The notes below the pieces were generated by a model. That model made no database searches. It had not been told where the DNA came from and worked only from the letters and a program-made list of their open reading frames with translations. From JAGRMG01 sp047975215 (GTDB taxonomy: Bacteria > Pseudomonadota > Alphaproteobacteria > Rhodobacterales > Rhodobacteraceae): 64,000 bases of DNA. The stretch spans positions 46,552 through 110,551 of the forward strand of contig JBKEDD010000040.1 in NCBI GenBank assembly GCA_047975215.1, read 5' to 3'. Of this stretch, positions 51,742 through 60,601 are shown one piece after another. Each line of letters opens with the position of its first letter. Within the stretch, counting starts at the first letter, position 1. A program made the position numbers and the translations under genes.

Positions 51742-52230
51742 TTAACGCTTGGAGAACTGGAAGCTCTTGCGGGCCTTGGCCTTGCCGTATTTCTTGCGTT
51801 CCACCACGCGGCTGTCGCGGGTCAGGAAACCGGCCGCTTTGAGCGCGCCGCGCAGCGAGGGCTCATAAAGTTGCAGTGCCTTGGAAACGCCGTGCTTGAC
51901 CGCACCGGCCTGGCCCGAAAGGCCGCCGCCCTTGACGGTGGCGACAACGTCGAACTGGCCATCGGTCCCGGTAATGCCGAAGGGCTGCGCAAGGATCATC
52001 TGCAACACCGGACGCGCGAAATATTCGTTCTGCGGCTTGCCGTTGACCGTGACCTTGCCCGAACCCGGCTTGATCCAGACGCGGGCGACCGCGTCCTTGC
52101 GCTTGCCGGTTGCATAGGCGCGGCCCAACTCGTCACGCACGGGTTCGCGCGGGGCTTCCTCGACCGCCGTTTGGGCACCCGCGACGGCGCCCAGTTCTTC
52201 AAGGGTGTTGATCTGTTCGGCCATCGTCAT
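51742..52230 (-). CDS. rpsI: Ribosomal protein S9
   Basis: 162 residues; the start at 52230 overlaps the rplM stop (ATGA). An N-terminal extension of about 35 residues precedes the S9 core, which starts at GRAYATGKRKDAVARVWIKPG. The C-terminal RRVVERKKYGKAKARKSFQFSKR-type tail, here spread over residues 140-162, contacts tRNA in the small subunit. The order rplM-rpsI is the normal bacterial operon. Confidence 0.97.
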   Translation of the reverse strand: MTMAEQINTLEELGAVAGAQTAVEEAPREPVRDELGRAYATGKRKDAVARVWIKPGSGKVTVNGKPQNEYFARPVLQMILAQPFGITGTDGQFDVVATVKGGGLSGQAGAVKHGVSKALQLYEPSLRGALKAAGFLTRDSRVVERKKYGKAKARKSFQFSKR

Positions 52231-52688
52231 GCGCTCCGGGTGTTTTTCTTGTTCATGGACTTCACGTCCAGAACTTCGGGGCTTTGCGCCTCGTGGGGAT
52301 GTTCGGTTCCGGCATAGATGCGCAGGTTGGTCATCTGCCGGCGGCTCAGACGGTTGCCGGGCAGCATGCGCTTGACGGCCTGATACACCACGCGTTCGGG
52401 GTGCGCGCCGTCCAGGATCTGCTGCTTGGTGCGCGACTTGATGCCGCCGGGATGGCCGGTGTGCCAGTAGAAATGCTCATCGCGCTTCTTGCCGGTCATC
52501 TGCACCTTGTCGGCGTTGACGACGATGACGTTGTCGCCCATGTCCATGTGCGGGGTGAACGAGGCTTTGTGCTTGCCACGCAGGCGCATGGCGACGATCG
52601 ATGCGAGCCGGCCCAGAACGACGCCCTCGGCGTCGATCAGGATCCATTTCTTGTCGATGTCTGCTGGCGTCGCAGAGAAGGTTTTCAT
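52227..52688 (-). CDS. rplM: Ribosomal protein L13
   Basis: 153 residues from the ATG at 52688. L13 signature: KKWILIDAEGVVLGRLAS, MGDNVIVVNADKVQMTGKK and VKRMLPGNRLSRRQMTNLRIY. It binds 23S rRNA early in large-subunit assembly. It is first in the rplM-rpsI operon; a leader with a hairpin and two promoter candidates precedes it. Confidence 0.98.
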   Translation of the reverse strand: MKTFSATPADIDKKWILIDAEGVVLGRLASIVAMRLRGKHKASFTPHMDMGDNVIVVNADKVQMTGKKRDEHFYWHTGHPGGIKSRTKQQILDGAHPERVVYQAVKRMLPGNRLSRRQMTNLRIYAGTEHPHEAQSPEVLDVKSMNKKNTRSA

Positions 52689-52715
52689 CGGCTTGGTGTC
52701 CTGTCTGACGTGAAA

Positions 52716-52738
52716 GGCGGGCACGAAACGCGCCCGCC
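52716..52738 (-). promoter_or_regulatory. Leader hairpin upstream of rplM
   Basis: A perfect 7-bp stem (52716-52722 with 52732-52738) around a 9-base loop lies 28 bases before the rplM ATG and is followed by TTT on the minus strand. It could be a site for feedback control by L13 or a weak attenuator. Confidence 0.4.
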
Positions 52739-52754
52739 CGAATTCGATGGCCGC

Positions 52755-52805
52755 GGTTTACGCCCCCTGCCTTGCGCAGTCAAGCACCATGATGCCATTA
52801 TTATA
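52755..52805 (-). promoter_or_regulatory. Promoter region of rplM-rpsI
   Basis: Candidate P1 on the minus strand: TTGACT (52778-52783), a 17-base spacer, TAAACC (52755-52760). A second candidate has a perfect -10 TATAAT (52800-52805) in an AT-rich island with a weak -35. Ribosomal protein operons commonly have strong promoters of this kind. Confidence 0.5.
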
Positions 52806-52838
52806 TAGCAAAATCAGTCGGCTACGAAATAGGTATTA

Positions 52839-53267
52839 TTATACCCCAGTATCGGGCGGAATGGAATAGGTCATGGTCGCGCGTGCCACCGGCGCCCCCT
52901 GCCCGCCCGAGTAGAGCAGCAGATCGCCCACGGCAAGCGCCCGGCCGAGCTTGAGCAGCCGGCATTCGGCGATCACGTCCACGCCGGCTGCCGGTTTGCG
53001 CATGAAATCCATCGAACAAGAGGTCGTCACCGCCAGCGCCTTGCGCCCGACCCGGGCAAGGACCATCGCATAGACCGCGCAATCGGCCAGCGCGAACATC
53101 GACGGCCCCGACACGGTTCCGCCGGGGCGCAGATGCCGGTCGCCAACCAGAAGCCGCATCGTCAGCCGGTCCTCGCTCAGCGCGTCGATGGCGAATTCGT
53201 CACGCACCTGCGGGAACTCCGCGGCCATGTAGTCCATCACCTCGGTTGCCGTCATTGCCAGTGTCAT
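52839..53267 (-). CDS. PaaI-family thioesterase (hotdog fold)
   Basis: 142 residues. The hotdog-fold pattern GGTVSGPSMFALADCAVYAMVLA is followed by ALAVTTSCSMDFMRKPAAG, in the style of 4HBT/PaaI proteins. It hydrolyses an acyl-CoA, often in aromatic catabolism. It is divergent from the enoyl-CoA hydratase gene, 38 bases apart, so a shared role in acyl-CoA metabolism is possible. The substrate is unknown. Confidence 0.85.
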   Translation of the reverse strand: MTLAMTATEVMDYMAAEFPQVRDEFAIDALSEDRLTMRLLVGDRHLRPGGTVSGPSMFALADCAVYAMVLARVGRKALAVTTSCSMDFMRKPAAGVDVIAECRLLKLGRALAVGDLLLYSGGQGAPVARATMTYSIPPDTGV

Positions 53268-53305
53268 GCTTTTCCTCTCCCTGCATTACGCCTAGAGTTG
53301 TTCCG

Positions 53306-54112
53306 ATGAATGGCACGGAGAGCAAGATGGTATTGCTGGAACGTCACGACACCGGCGCGGTTGCGCATCTGCGAATGAACGCACCCGAGCGGCTGAACGC
53401 GCTGAGCGACGAGATGCTGGCCGCCTTGCAGGCCCAATTCGACACGCTCAGGCAGGACAGCACAATCCGCGCGGTGATCCTGTCGGGTGCGGGCAAGGCG
53501 TTCTGTGCCGGGCATGACCTGAAACAGATGACCGCCGGGCGCCAGGCCGAGGATGGCGGGCGCGCCTATTTCACGGATCTGTTCGAGCGGTGCGCCGCCA
53601 TGATGCTGTCGATCCGCGACCTGCCGCAACCGGTGATCGCGCAGGTACACGGCATCGCCACCGCCGCAGGCTGCCAACTCGTCGCCAGTTGCGATCTGGC
53701 GATCGCCGCGTCGGACGCGCGGTTCGGAGTCAACGGCGTGAATATCGGCCTGTTCTGCTCTACACCGATGGTCGCGCTGTCCCGCAATGTGCCGCGCAAG
53801 AACGCCTTCGAGATGCTGACGACGGGCCGCTTCATCGACGCGGCGCGCGCCGAGGCACTGGGGCTGATCAACCACGCGGTTCCGCCCGGCGATCTGGAAA
53901 CCGCGACGGCACAGATGGCCGAAACCCTGGCGGCCAAGCTGGGCGCGGCGGTCAAGATCGGCAAGCGCGCGTTTTATGACCAGATCACGATGCCGGTGGA
54001 CGAGGCCTACGCCCATGCCGGTCGCGTCATGGTGGAAAACATGCTCTACCGCGACACGGAGGAAGGCATTGCCGCCTTCATCGACAAACGTTCGCCCGAC
54101 TGGCGGCAATAG
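53306..54112 (+). CDS. Enoyl-CoA hydratase/isomerase family protein
   Basis: 268 residues from the ATG at 53306 (an ATG at 53327 is also possible). Crotonase-fold motifs: LNALSDEMLAALQAQF, the oxyanion-hole region GKAFCAGHDLKQM, and the second AQVHGIATAAGCQLVASCDLAIA. FCSTPMVALSRNVPRKNAFEMLTTGRFIDA follows, split over about 150-180. The usual two catalytic glutamates are not evident, so hydratase activity is uncertain. It may be the short ECHDC3-like type. Confidence 0.85.
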   Translation: MNGTESKMVLLERHDTGAVAHLRMNAPERLNALSDEMLAALQAQFDTLRQDSTIRAVILSGAGKAFCAGHDLKQMTAGRQAEDGGRAYFTDLFERCAAMMLSIRDLPQPVIAQVHGIATAAGCQLVASCDLAIAASDARFGVNGVNIGLFCSTPMVALSRNVPRKNAFEMLTTGRFIDAARAEALGLINHAVPPGDLETATAQMAETLAAKLGAAVKIGKRAFYDQITMPVDEAYAHAGRVMVENMLYRDTEEGIAAFIDKRSPDWRQ

Positions 54113-54509
54113 CCGCCCCCATCACCCGCGGCGGCAGACTCCGCCCCGCAAGCGATGCCGCGCCGCATCGTTTCGCATTTTCTTGCCACTGTTTCTCATG
54201 CCGGGGTTTCAAATCGGGCGGAACTGTGGCAAGGATACGGTCAACGGGTGACAACCCGGTGCATTTGGGCCGCTGCTGGCGGAAGGTCCCTCCAAACCGG
54301 TTCTCTCTCCGGTTGCGACAGTCCCGCCGCGGCGGCCCCAGATCTCCTTACCAGAGCTTCCCTGGCCCGTACCCAGCGGCCAGAATTCATCGCAAGGCCG
54401 GACTGCGCGGGCCCGACCCGACGTTGCCGACGATTCGCAGACCGTTCCCGGCGCGGCCCCGTTTCCGGTGCTTTTCCGGGGCTTTGGACCGAACCCGCCG
54501 TCGCGGTGA
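54113..54509. other. Region without a recognisable gene
   Basis: About 400 bases after the hydratase gene. Frames here are long only by GC bias, have low-complexity Arg/Pro/Ser composition and show no family features. No tRNA, clear hairpin array or repeat was found. Confidence 0.5.
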
Positions 54510-54755
54510 CTAGATCGTCCGCCCTGCACCGTGGCGGCTGTCTTGCAGTTCGCGCCTGACCGCCACGATGCCGCCGAACGACGACGGGCCTTCAATCCGG
54601 TCATTTTCGCAGACGCGGTCGGCAACGCCCGGCACGGTTTCGCGCCGATTCCTGCTTTTTGCGCTGGTCCAGACCATGACACCCAGCGTTATCACGAAGA
54701 TCCCGATATTCGGGTTGGAAACAAAAAGTACTACTCCGACGAGTACGATAAACAT
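54510..54755 (-). CDS. Putative small membrane protein
   Basis: 81 residues: an N-terminal hydrophobic segment (MFIVLVGVVLFVSNPNIGIFV, ITLGVMVW) and a charged soluble tail (RRETVPGVADRVCENDRIEG). The N-terminal codons are AT-rich relative to the genome, and the ribosome site is weak. No family is recognised; a real gene is plausible but not proven. The 54756-54909 stretch upstream holds no other gene. Confidence 0.4.
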   Translation of the reverse strand: MFIVLVGVVLFVSNPNIGIFVITLGVMVWTSAKSRNRRETVPGVADRVCENDRIEGPSSFGGIVAVRRELQDSRHGAGRTI

Positions 54756-54909
54756 ATTCCGGTTCCGGCATCCAAATCAATCGTTGCATCTATATCGCGT
54801 CACCCGACGCGATGCCAGAGAATGCCCCGAAAATCTGGAATCCGGCAGCAACACCATCGTTTCCCAGACACAATTACTGACAAGCCTTGTGATTGTTTCG
54901 CGTTCGGCG

Positions 54910-55575
54910 CTACAGCCCCAGCTTGTCCCGCATGAAGGCCAATGCCACGCTCAGGCCGTCCGGGGCGATTCCGTGGCCGGTACCTTTCATGATATGGGCG
55001 AACACGTCCTGAAACCCGGCCTTCTGCAACGCCTCGGCGGCCTCGGGCAGCGATTGCACCGGCACCATGTCATCCTGATCGCCATGCACCAGCAGCACCG
55101 GCATGCGCACCCTGACGTCGTCGGCCAGGGTTTCCGGCGACAGCAGGCGGCCTGAAAAGGCGATGACGCCGGCCACCGGATCGTCGCGGCGCGGCGCGAT
55201 GTGCAGGCTCATCATCGAGCCCTGGCTGAAACCGAACAGCACAACCTGTTCGGGCATCAGATCCTCGTCGACCATGAGCGCGTCGAGAAACGCGTTCAGA
55301 TCGTCCACCGCCGCGCGCATACCCCGTTCCGCCGCTTCCTCGGACGATCCGTCCAGCCAGGGAATCGGGAACCACTGATAGCCAAAGGGCATCCCCGGGA
55401 TGGCTTCCGGCGCGTCGGGCGCCACGAACAGCGTGTCGGGCAGATGTTCGCCCAGCGGATCGGACAGCCCGAGCAGATCGGCCCCGTTCGCGCCATAGCC
55501 ATGGACGAACACCACGGCCGATCGCGTCGTTCCCGAAACCGGTTCGCGCCGGCCGGCGTTCAATACCCGTGTCAT
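54910..55575 (-). CDS. Phospholipase/carboxylesterase family alpha/beta hydrolase
   Basis: 221 residues from the ATG at 55575. Alpha/beta hydrolase motifs: VVFVHGYGANGADLLG (oxyanion region), nucleophile GFSQGSMMS, Asp in VHGDQDDMVP, and His in GTGHGIAPDG. It resembles bacterial carboxylesterases of the acyl-protein-thioesterase/phospholipase group. It is cytoplasmic with no signal peptide. It ends a short two-gene run with the DNA glycosylase on the same strand. Confidence 0.88.
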   Translation of the reverse strand: MTRVLNAGRREPVSGTTRSAVVFVHGYGANGADLLGLSDPLGEHLPDTLFVAPDAPEAIPGMPFGYQWFPIPWLDGSSEEAAERGMRAAVDDLNAFLDALMVDEDLMPEQVVLFGFSQGSMMSLHIAPRRDDPVAGVIAFSGRLLSPETLADDVRVRMPVLLVHGDQDDMVPVQSLPEAAEALQKAGFQDVFAHIMKGTGHGIAPDGLSVALAFMRDKLGL

Positions 55576-55681
55576 GCCTGTCCCTTCCAGTTTGATGCGC
55601 GCAGCCGTGGCCATCGCGGCGTTGGCAGGGTTCTGGCATGCCGCGCCGGATCTGACAAGCCGACGGGCCCGGCCGCGCCGA

Positions 55682-56317
55682 TCAGTCCGACACGCCCTCG
55701 CGCCCCTTGGCGATGCGGTACCAGGCCCAAAGCAGCCTTGCCGCCACCGAGCGCCAGGGCGACCAGGCTTCGGCCATGTTGCGCAGCGCACGATCCTTCG
55801 GCCGCTCGGGCAGGTCGAACAGCAGGCGCGCCGATTCCTGCAATGCCAGATCGCCCGGCGCGAACACATCGGCCCGCCCGAGGCTGAACATAGCGTATAT
55901 CTCGGCCGTCCAGACGCCGATCCCCGGCACCTCGACCAGCGTCCCGACAACCTGTTCGGTGGGCACGTCGCGCAGGCCCTTGTAGTCGATCCGCGCCGCG
56001 GCCAGCGCGCGCGCATAGCGCATCTTCTGCCGGCTCAGCCCGACGCCGCGCAGGTCGTCGTCGCTGGCACGCAGCACGTTGCGCGCCCCGGTCAGCCCCG
56101 CCGCCTTCATCCGGCCCCAGATCGCATCGGCCGAAGCGACCGAAACCTGCTGGCTGACGATGGCGTTCAGAAGCTGGGCGAACCCGTCCCGACGGCGGCG
56201 CAGCGGCAACGGGCCGGTCGCCTCAAGCGCCATGGCAAAGCGCGGTTCGGCGGCTGCGAGCCAGGCCGCGCCCTCGGCCACGCAGGCCGGTGTTTCGATG
56301 ATTCGTCCTACGTCCAT
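55682..56317 (-). CDS. DNA-3-methyladenine glycosylase II family protein (AlkA-like, HhH-GPD)
   Basis: 211 residues. The helix-hairpin-helix region is VEVPGIGVWTAEIYAMFSLG, followed by the catalytic Asp motif FAPGDLALQESARLL. It removes alkylated bases in base-excision repair. It lacks the N-terminal regulatory domain of E. coli AlkA and is the short form common in alphaproteobacteria. Confidence 0.9.
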   Translation of the reverse strand: MDVGRIIETPACVAEGAAWLAAAEPRFAMALEATGPLPLRRRRDGFAQLLNAIVSQQVSVASADAIWGRMKAAGLTGARNVLRASDDDLRGVGLSRQKMRYARALAAARIDYKGLRDVPTEQVVGTLVEVPGIGVWTAEIYAMFSLGRADVFAPGDLALQESARLLFDLPERPKDRALRNMAEAWSPWRSVAARLLWAWYRIAKGREGVSD

Positions 56318-56441
56318 ACCGCCCCCTCTGGTCGTGACGCGGCGTCACATCTTCCGGTTTCCCGGCGTCGCGCAGCCTAGCGGCCCGTACCCGTATCGCA
56401 AGCCGCTTGTGCGGGAACACATTCACGGATACGCACACGAT

Positions 56442-57653
56442 ATGCAGGCAAGCGACGACAGCAAGGCGAAACGCAACGTGGCCGTTCTGGTCGCCGCGCA
56501 GGCGATTCTTGGCGCGCAGATGCCGATGATCTTCACCATCGGCGGACTGGCCGGCCAGTCGCTTGCGTCCAACGCCTGTCTGGCCACGCTGCCGATCTCG
56601 CTGATCGTGCTGGGCTCGATGCTGTCGGCCACGCCGGTTTCGGCGATCATGCAGCACTGGGGCCGACGCACCGGGTTCTTTCTGGGCGCCCTTGGCGGGG
56701 CGACCGGCGGCGCCGTCGGCGCATACGGGCTTTACCTCGGTTCGTTCCCGATCTTCCTCATGGGCAGTTTCCTGACCGGCATCTACATGAGCGCGCAGGG
56801 CTTTTACCGCTTCGCCGCCGCCGATACCGCATCGGATGCGTTCCGGCCCAAGGCAATTTCCTACGTCATGGCCGGAGGGCTGGTATCGGCGGTGATCGGC
56901 CCGCAACTGGTCAAGGCCACCAGCCAGGCATTCATTGTCCCCTTCCTGGGCGCCTATCTCGCGGTAATTGCGATCAACATCGTCGGATCGCTGCTGTTCT
57001 TCCTTATCGACATCCCGAAACCGCCGGTGCCGGCGGTGGATGCGCCGCGCGGGCGGACCCGGTGGGAGCTCATCACTACGCCGCGCATCGCGGTCGCGGT
57101 GATCTGCGCGATGGTTTCCTACGCGCTGATGAACCTGGTCATGACCTCGACGCCGCTGGCGATGGTCGGCTGCGGCTATACCCAGGGTAACGCCGCCGAT
57201 GTGGTTTCCTCGCATGTGCTGGCGATGTTCGCACCGTCCTTCTTCACCGGCCACCTGATCGCGCGCTTCGGGGTCGAGCGGATCATGGCGAGCGGACTGG
57301 TGATCCTCGCCGGCGCCGGGGCGGTCGCGCTGGCGGGCGTGGCGCTCGAGAACTTCTTTGTCGCGCTGATCCTGCTGGGGCTGGGCTGGAATTTCGGCTT
57401 TATCGGCGCCACCACCATGCTGGCCGGCGCGCACGAACCGCAGGAACGCGGCCGCATGCAGGGGCTGAACGATCTGCTGGTGTTCGGCGGCGTCACTCTC
57501 GCATCGCTGGCCTCGGGCGGGCTGATGAACTGTTCGGGGGGTTCCGCGCAGGAAGGCTGGACCGCCGTCAACATGGCGATGGCGCCGCTCCTGTTCCTGG
57601 CCGGGGCCGCTCTCTTGTGGCTGATGCTGCAACCGCGCCGCGGCGAGGCATGA
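56442..57653 (+). CDS. MFS transporter (YfcJ/YhhS-like)
   Basis: 403 residues from the ATG at 56442. About twelve hydrophobic segments, with the MFS loop HWGRRTGFFLGALGGA and a conserved GFYRFAAADTASDAFRPKAIS. It is an inner-membrane transporter of unknown substrate. It lies 37-49 bases upstream of trmFO. Confidence 0.85.
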   Translation: MQASDDSKAKRNVAVLVAAQAILGAQMPMIFTIGGLAGQSLASNACLATLPISLIVLGSMLSATPVSAIMQHWGRRTGFFLGALGGATGGAVGAYGLYLGSFPIFLMGSFLTGIYMSAQGFYRFAAADTASDAFRPKAISYVMAGGLVSAVIGPQLVKATSQAFIVPFLGAYLAVIAINIVGSLLFFLIDIPKPPVPAVDAPRGRTRWELITTPRIAVAVICAMVSYALMNLVMTSTPLAMVGCGYTQGNAADVVSSHVLAMFAPSFFTGHLIARFGVERIMASGLVILAGAGAVALAGVALENFFVALILLGLGWNFGFIGATTMLAGAHEPQERGRMQGLNDLLVFGGVTLASLASGGLMNCSGGSAQEGWTAVNMAMAPLLFLAGAALLWLMLQPRRGEA

Positions 57654-57689
57654 CGCGACGGCCGGTTGCGCGCACCCCCACCCTGACCT

Positions 57690-59075
57690 ATGTCGCAGCG
57701 CATGAGCGAGACATTGCATATCGTGGGCGGCGGCATGGCCGGCGCCGAAGCCGCCTGGCAGGCGGCACAGGCCGGGATAACTGTCGTCATCCACGAGATG
57801 CGCCCGCATGTCGCCACCTTCGCGCACAAGACGGGTGACCTGGCCGAGATGGTATGCTCGAACTCGTTCCGTTCTGACGACGACGAACACAATGCGGTCG
57901 GGTTGCTTCACTGGGAAATGCGCGCGGCGGGCGGGCTGATCATGGCGGCGGCCGATGCGCATCGCCTTCCGGCCGGCGGGGCGCTGGCGGTCGATCGCGG
58001 CCTGTTTGCCCGAACCGTCACCACGCGCCTTCATGAGCACCCGAATGTTTCTGTTTCAGGCAAAGAGGTTACGGAACTCCCCTCATCCGGCCACTGGATC
58101 ATTGCCACCGGTCCGCTGACATCTGACGCGCTGGGCCGGGCCATCGCCGCGCAGACCGGCGCAGAGGCGCTGGCATTCTTCGATGCCATCGCCCCCATCG
58201 TCTACGCCGACAGCATCGACATGTCGTGCGCCTGGATGCAGTCGCGTTACGACAAGGGCGAAACCGAGGCCGAACGCACCGCATACCTGAACTGCCCGAT
58301 GGACCGTGACCAGTACGAGGCGTTCATCGACGCGCTGCTGGCCGCCGACAAGACCGAATTCCACGATGGCGAGGCAGCCTCCGCGCCCGACCCCACCCCC
58401 TATTTCGATGGTTGCCTGCCTATCGAGGTCATGGCCGAACGCGGCCGCGAAACCCTGCGCCACGGCCCGATGAAGCCCATCGGCCTGACGAACCCGCATC
58501 GGCCGCAGATCAAGGCGCATGCGGTGGTCCAGTTGCGCCGCGACAACGCGCTCGGAACGCTTTACAACATCGTCGGATTCCAGACCAAGATGAAATACGG
58601 CGCACAGGCGGACGTGTTCCGCATGATCCCGGGGCTGGAGAACGCACGCTTTGCCCGTCTTGGCGGCATCCACCGCAACACGTTTCTGAACTCGCCCCTT
58701 CTGCTGGATTCGCGGATGCGCCTCAGATCGCGCCCGCATATCCGTTTCGCGGGCCAGATCACCGGTGTCGAAGGCTATGTCGAAAGCGCGGCGATGGGGC
58801 TGTTGGCCGGGCGGATGGCGGCCGCCGACATCCTTGGCACCCCCCTGCCCGAAGTGCCGCAGGACAGCGCCACGGGCGCCCTGATCCATCATATCACCGG
58901 CGGTGCCGAGGCCCGGAGCTTTCAGCCGATGAACGTCAATTTCGGCCTTTTCCGCCCGGTGGACGGCCCGAAGGGAGGGCGCCGGGGCCGCAAGGACCGC
59001 TATCTTGCCTATACCGACCGCGCCAAGGCGGCCTGGACGGGTTGGCTTGCCCGGGCGGCACTGGACGCGGCCTGA
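57690..59075 (+). CDS. trmFO: tRNA (uracil-5-)-methyltransferase TrmFO, FAD/folate-dependent
   Basis: 461 residues (an ATG four codons in, at 57702, is equally possible). N-terminal FAD motif LHIVGGGMAGAEAAWQAA, then MVCSNSFRSDDDEHNAVGLLHWEMR, DRGLFARTV and the C-terminal GGIHRNTFLNSP and FAGQITGVEGYVESAAMG. TrmFO makes ribothymidine at tRNA position 54 using methylenetetrahydrofolate, as in Firmicutes and many alphaproteobacteria. Cys in VCSNS is the conserved catalytic cysteine. It leads a run of tRNA-related genes. Confidence 0.95.
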   Translation: MSQRMSETLHIVGGGMAGAEAAWQAAQAGITVVIHEMRPHVATFAHKTGDLAEMVCSNSFRSDDDEHNAVGLLHWEMRAAGGLIMAAADAHRLPAGGALAVDRGLFARTVTTRLHEHPNVSVSGKEVTELPSSGHWIIATGPLTSDALGRAIAAQTGAEALAFFDAIAPIVYADSIDMSCAWMQSRYDKGETEAERTAYLNCPMDRDQYEAFIDALLAADKTEFHDGEAASAPDPTPYFDGCLPIEVMAERGRETLRHGPMKPIGLTNPHRPQIKAHAVVQLRRDNALGTLYNIVGFQTKMKYGAQADVFRMIPGLENARFARLGGIHRNTFLNSPLLLDSRMRLRSRPHIRFAGQITGVEGYVESAAMGLLAGRMAAADILGTPLPEVPQDSATGALIHHITGGAEARSFQPMNVNFGLFRPVDGPKGGRRGRKDRYLAYTDRAKAAWTGWLARAALDAA

Positions 59076-59096
59076 CGGCTTTGCTTTATTGCTCGC

Positions 59097-59711
59097 ATGA
59101 GCGACAAGTTCCTGGGCAAGACCTATGGCCTTGAGACCCCCAAGGCCACCCGCGACCACTACGAGGAATGGGCCGCGACATATGACGCCGAACTTGCCGA
59201 AAACGGCTATGCCACGCCGGACCGGCTGGCGGCGGCGCTGTGGCGGCAACTGCCCGATCCAAAGGCCGGGATTCTGGATTTCGGTTGCGGCACCGGGCTT
59301 TCCGGCCTCGCGCTGCGCCGCGCGGGGTTCAAAATCGTCGATGGGATGGATCCGTCAGCCGGAATGCTGGAGGGCGCCCGCGCCAAGGGTGTCTACCGCG
59401 ACCTTTCGCTGCTGGACCTGGCCGACCGGACGCCAATCGCCGAAGGCGCATATGGCGCGATCGTGGCGGCGGGCGTAATCAGCGTGGGGGCGGCGCCGCC
59501 CGCGACGCTTGATCTGCTGATGCGGGCACTGGCGCGTGGTGGGATTCTGGCGTTGTCGCTGAACGATCATGCGCTCGCGGATCCGGCCTATATCGGCCGG
59601 CTCAACGAATGGCTCGATTCCGGCGCGGCAAAGCTGCTAAGCTGCGAACACGGCCCGCACCTGCCTGGGATCGGCCTTAAGGCCACAGTTTATATTATTG
59701 AAAAGAAGTGA
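59097..59711 (+). CDS. Class I SAM-dependent methyltransferase
   Basis: 204 residues. SAM-binding motif GILDFGCGTGLSGLALRRAG, acidic motif VDGMDPSAGMLEGA, and the post-motif ILALSLNDHAL. It methylates an unknown substrate. It lies 21 bases after trmFO and overlaps gluQ by 4 bases (GTGA), which suggests a tRNA- or ribosome-related role, but this is inference only. Confidence 0.85.
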   Translation: MSDKFLGKTYGLETPKATRDHYEEWAATYDAELAENGYATPDRLAAALWRQLPDPKAGILDFGCGTGLSGLALRRAGFKIVDGMDPSAGMLEGARAKGVYRDLSLLDLADRTPIAEGAYGAIVAAGVISVGAAPPATLDLLMRALARGGILALSLNDHALADPAYIGRLNEWLDSGAAKLLSCEHGPHLPGIGLKATVYIIEKK

Positions 59712-60553
59712 CTTTCACGACCCGCTTTGCCCCATCCCCGACCGGGCCGCTGCATCTGGGCCACGCCTATTCGGCGCTGCTGGCGCATGACATGGCGACC
59801 GCGGCCCGGGGCCAATTCCTGCTGCGGATCGAGGATATCGACCGCGCCCGCGCCCGCCCCGAATGGGAGGCGCAGATCTTCGACGACCTGCACTGGCTGG
59901 GTATCGACTGGCCGCGCCCGGTGATACGGCAATCGCGGCGGCTTGCGCGATATGCGCAGGCGGTCGCCCGCCTGACCGCGATGGGCCTTACCTATCCCTG
60001 CCGGTGCAAGCGGGCCGATATCGACGCCGCCGCCGGCGCGCCGCAGGAAGGTGTGCCACAATTCGGACCCGACGGGCGCATCTACCCGGGCACCTGCCGC
60101 AACCGCGGCATGGCCGAGGCCCGCGCCGATGACGTGATCCGCCTGAACATGGCCAGGGCGACGCGCGCCATTCCGCGCATCCGGTTCACCGAATCCGGCC
60201 CGGCGCATGGCGGCAACCACCACGTCGACGCCGCCCAGCTGGTGCACGAGGTCGGCGACATCGTTCTGGTGCGCCGTGGCATGGGCGGCTCCTATCATCT
60301 TTCGGTGGTGGTGGACGATGCCGATCAGGGCATCACCCATGTCGTGCGCGGCGAGGATCTGTTCGGGGCGACGCAGATCCATGTGCTGTTGCAGGGCCTT
60401 CTGGGGCTCATGGTTCCCGAATATCATCACCACCGGCTGATCCGCGACAGCACGGGCCGGCGCCTGGCCAAGCGCGACGATGCCCGCGCCATCGCCCGCT
60501 TTCGCGCCGATGGGGCCAGTCCGGCCGACATTCGCGCCATGACGGGGCTATGA
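59708..60553 (+). CDS. gluQ: Glutamyl-Q tRNA(Asp) synthetase
   Basis: 281 residues from the GTG at 59708 overlapping the previous stop. A truncated GlnRS/GluRS-like enzyme: HIGH motif in TGPLHLGHAYSALL, KMSKS-like RRLAKRDDARA, zinc site YPCRCKRAD with YPGTCR downstream. It lacks the anticodon-binding domain. It attaches glutamate to queuosine at position 34 of tRNA-Asp. Confidence 0.94.
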   Translation: MTFTTRFAPSPTGPLHLGHAYSALLAHDMATAARGQFLLRIEDIDRARARPEWEAQIFDDLHWLGIDWPRPVIRQSRRLARYAQAVARLTAMGLTYPCRCKRADIDAAAGAPQEGVPQFGPDGRIYPGTCRNRGMAEARADDVIRLNMARATRAIPRIRFTESGPAHGGNHHVDAAQLVHEVGDIVLVRRGMGGSYHLSVVVDDADQGITHVVRGEDLFGATQIHVLLQGLLGLMVPEYHHHRLIRDSTGRRLAKRDDARAIARFRADGASPADIRAMTGL

Positions 60554-60601
60554 GCGTCGCCGGCAGACGGTGAATTCTTCGCCGGGCAAACGACTGCGGC
60601 T

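Noticed and set aside
54209..54682. 157-residue minus-strand frame
   Set aside because: Low-complexity Ser/Arg/Gly composition, no ribosome site and no homology; overlaps the better-supported 81-residue membrane frame.
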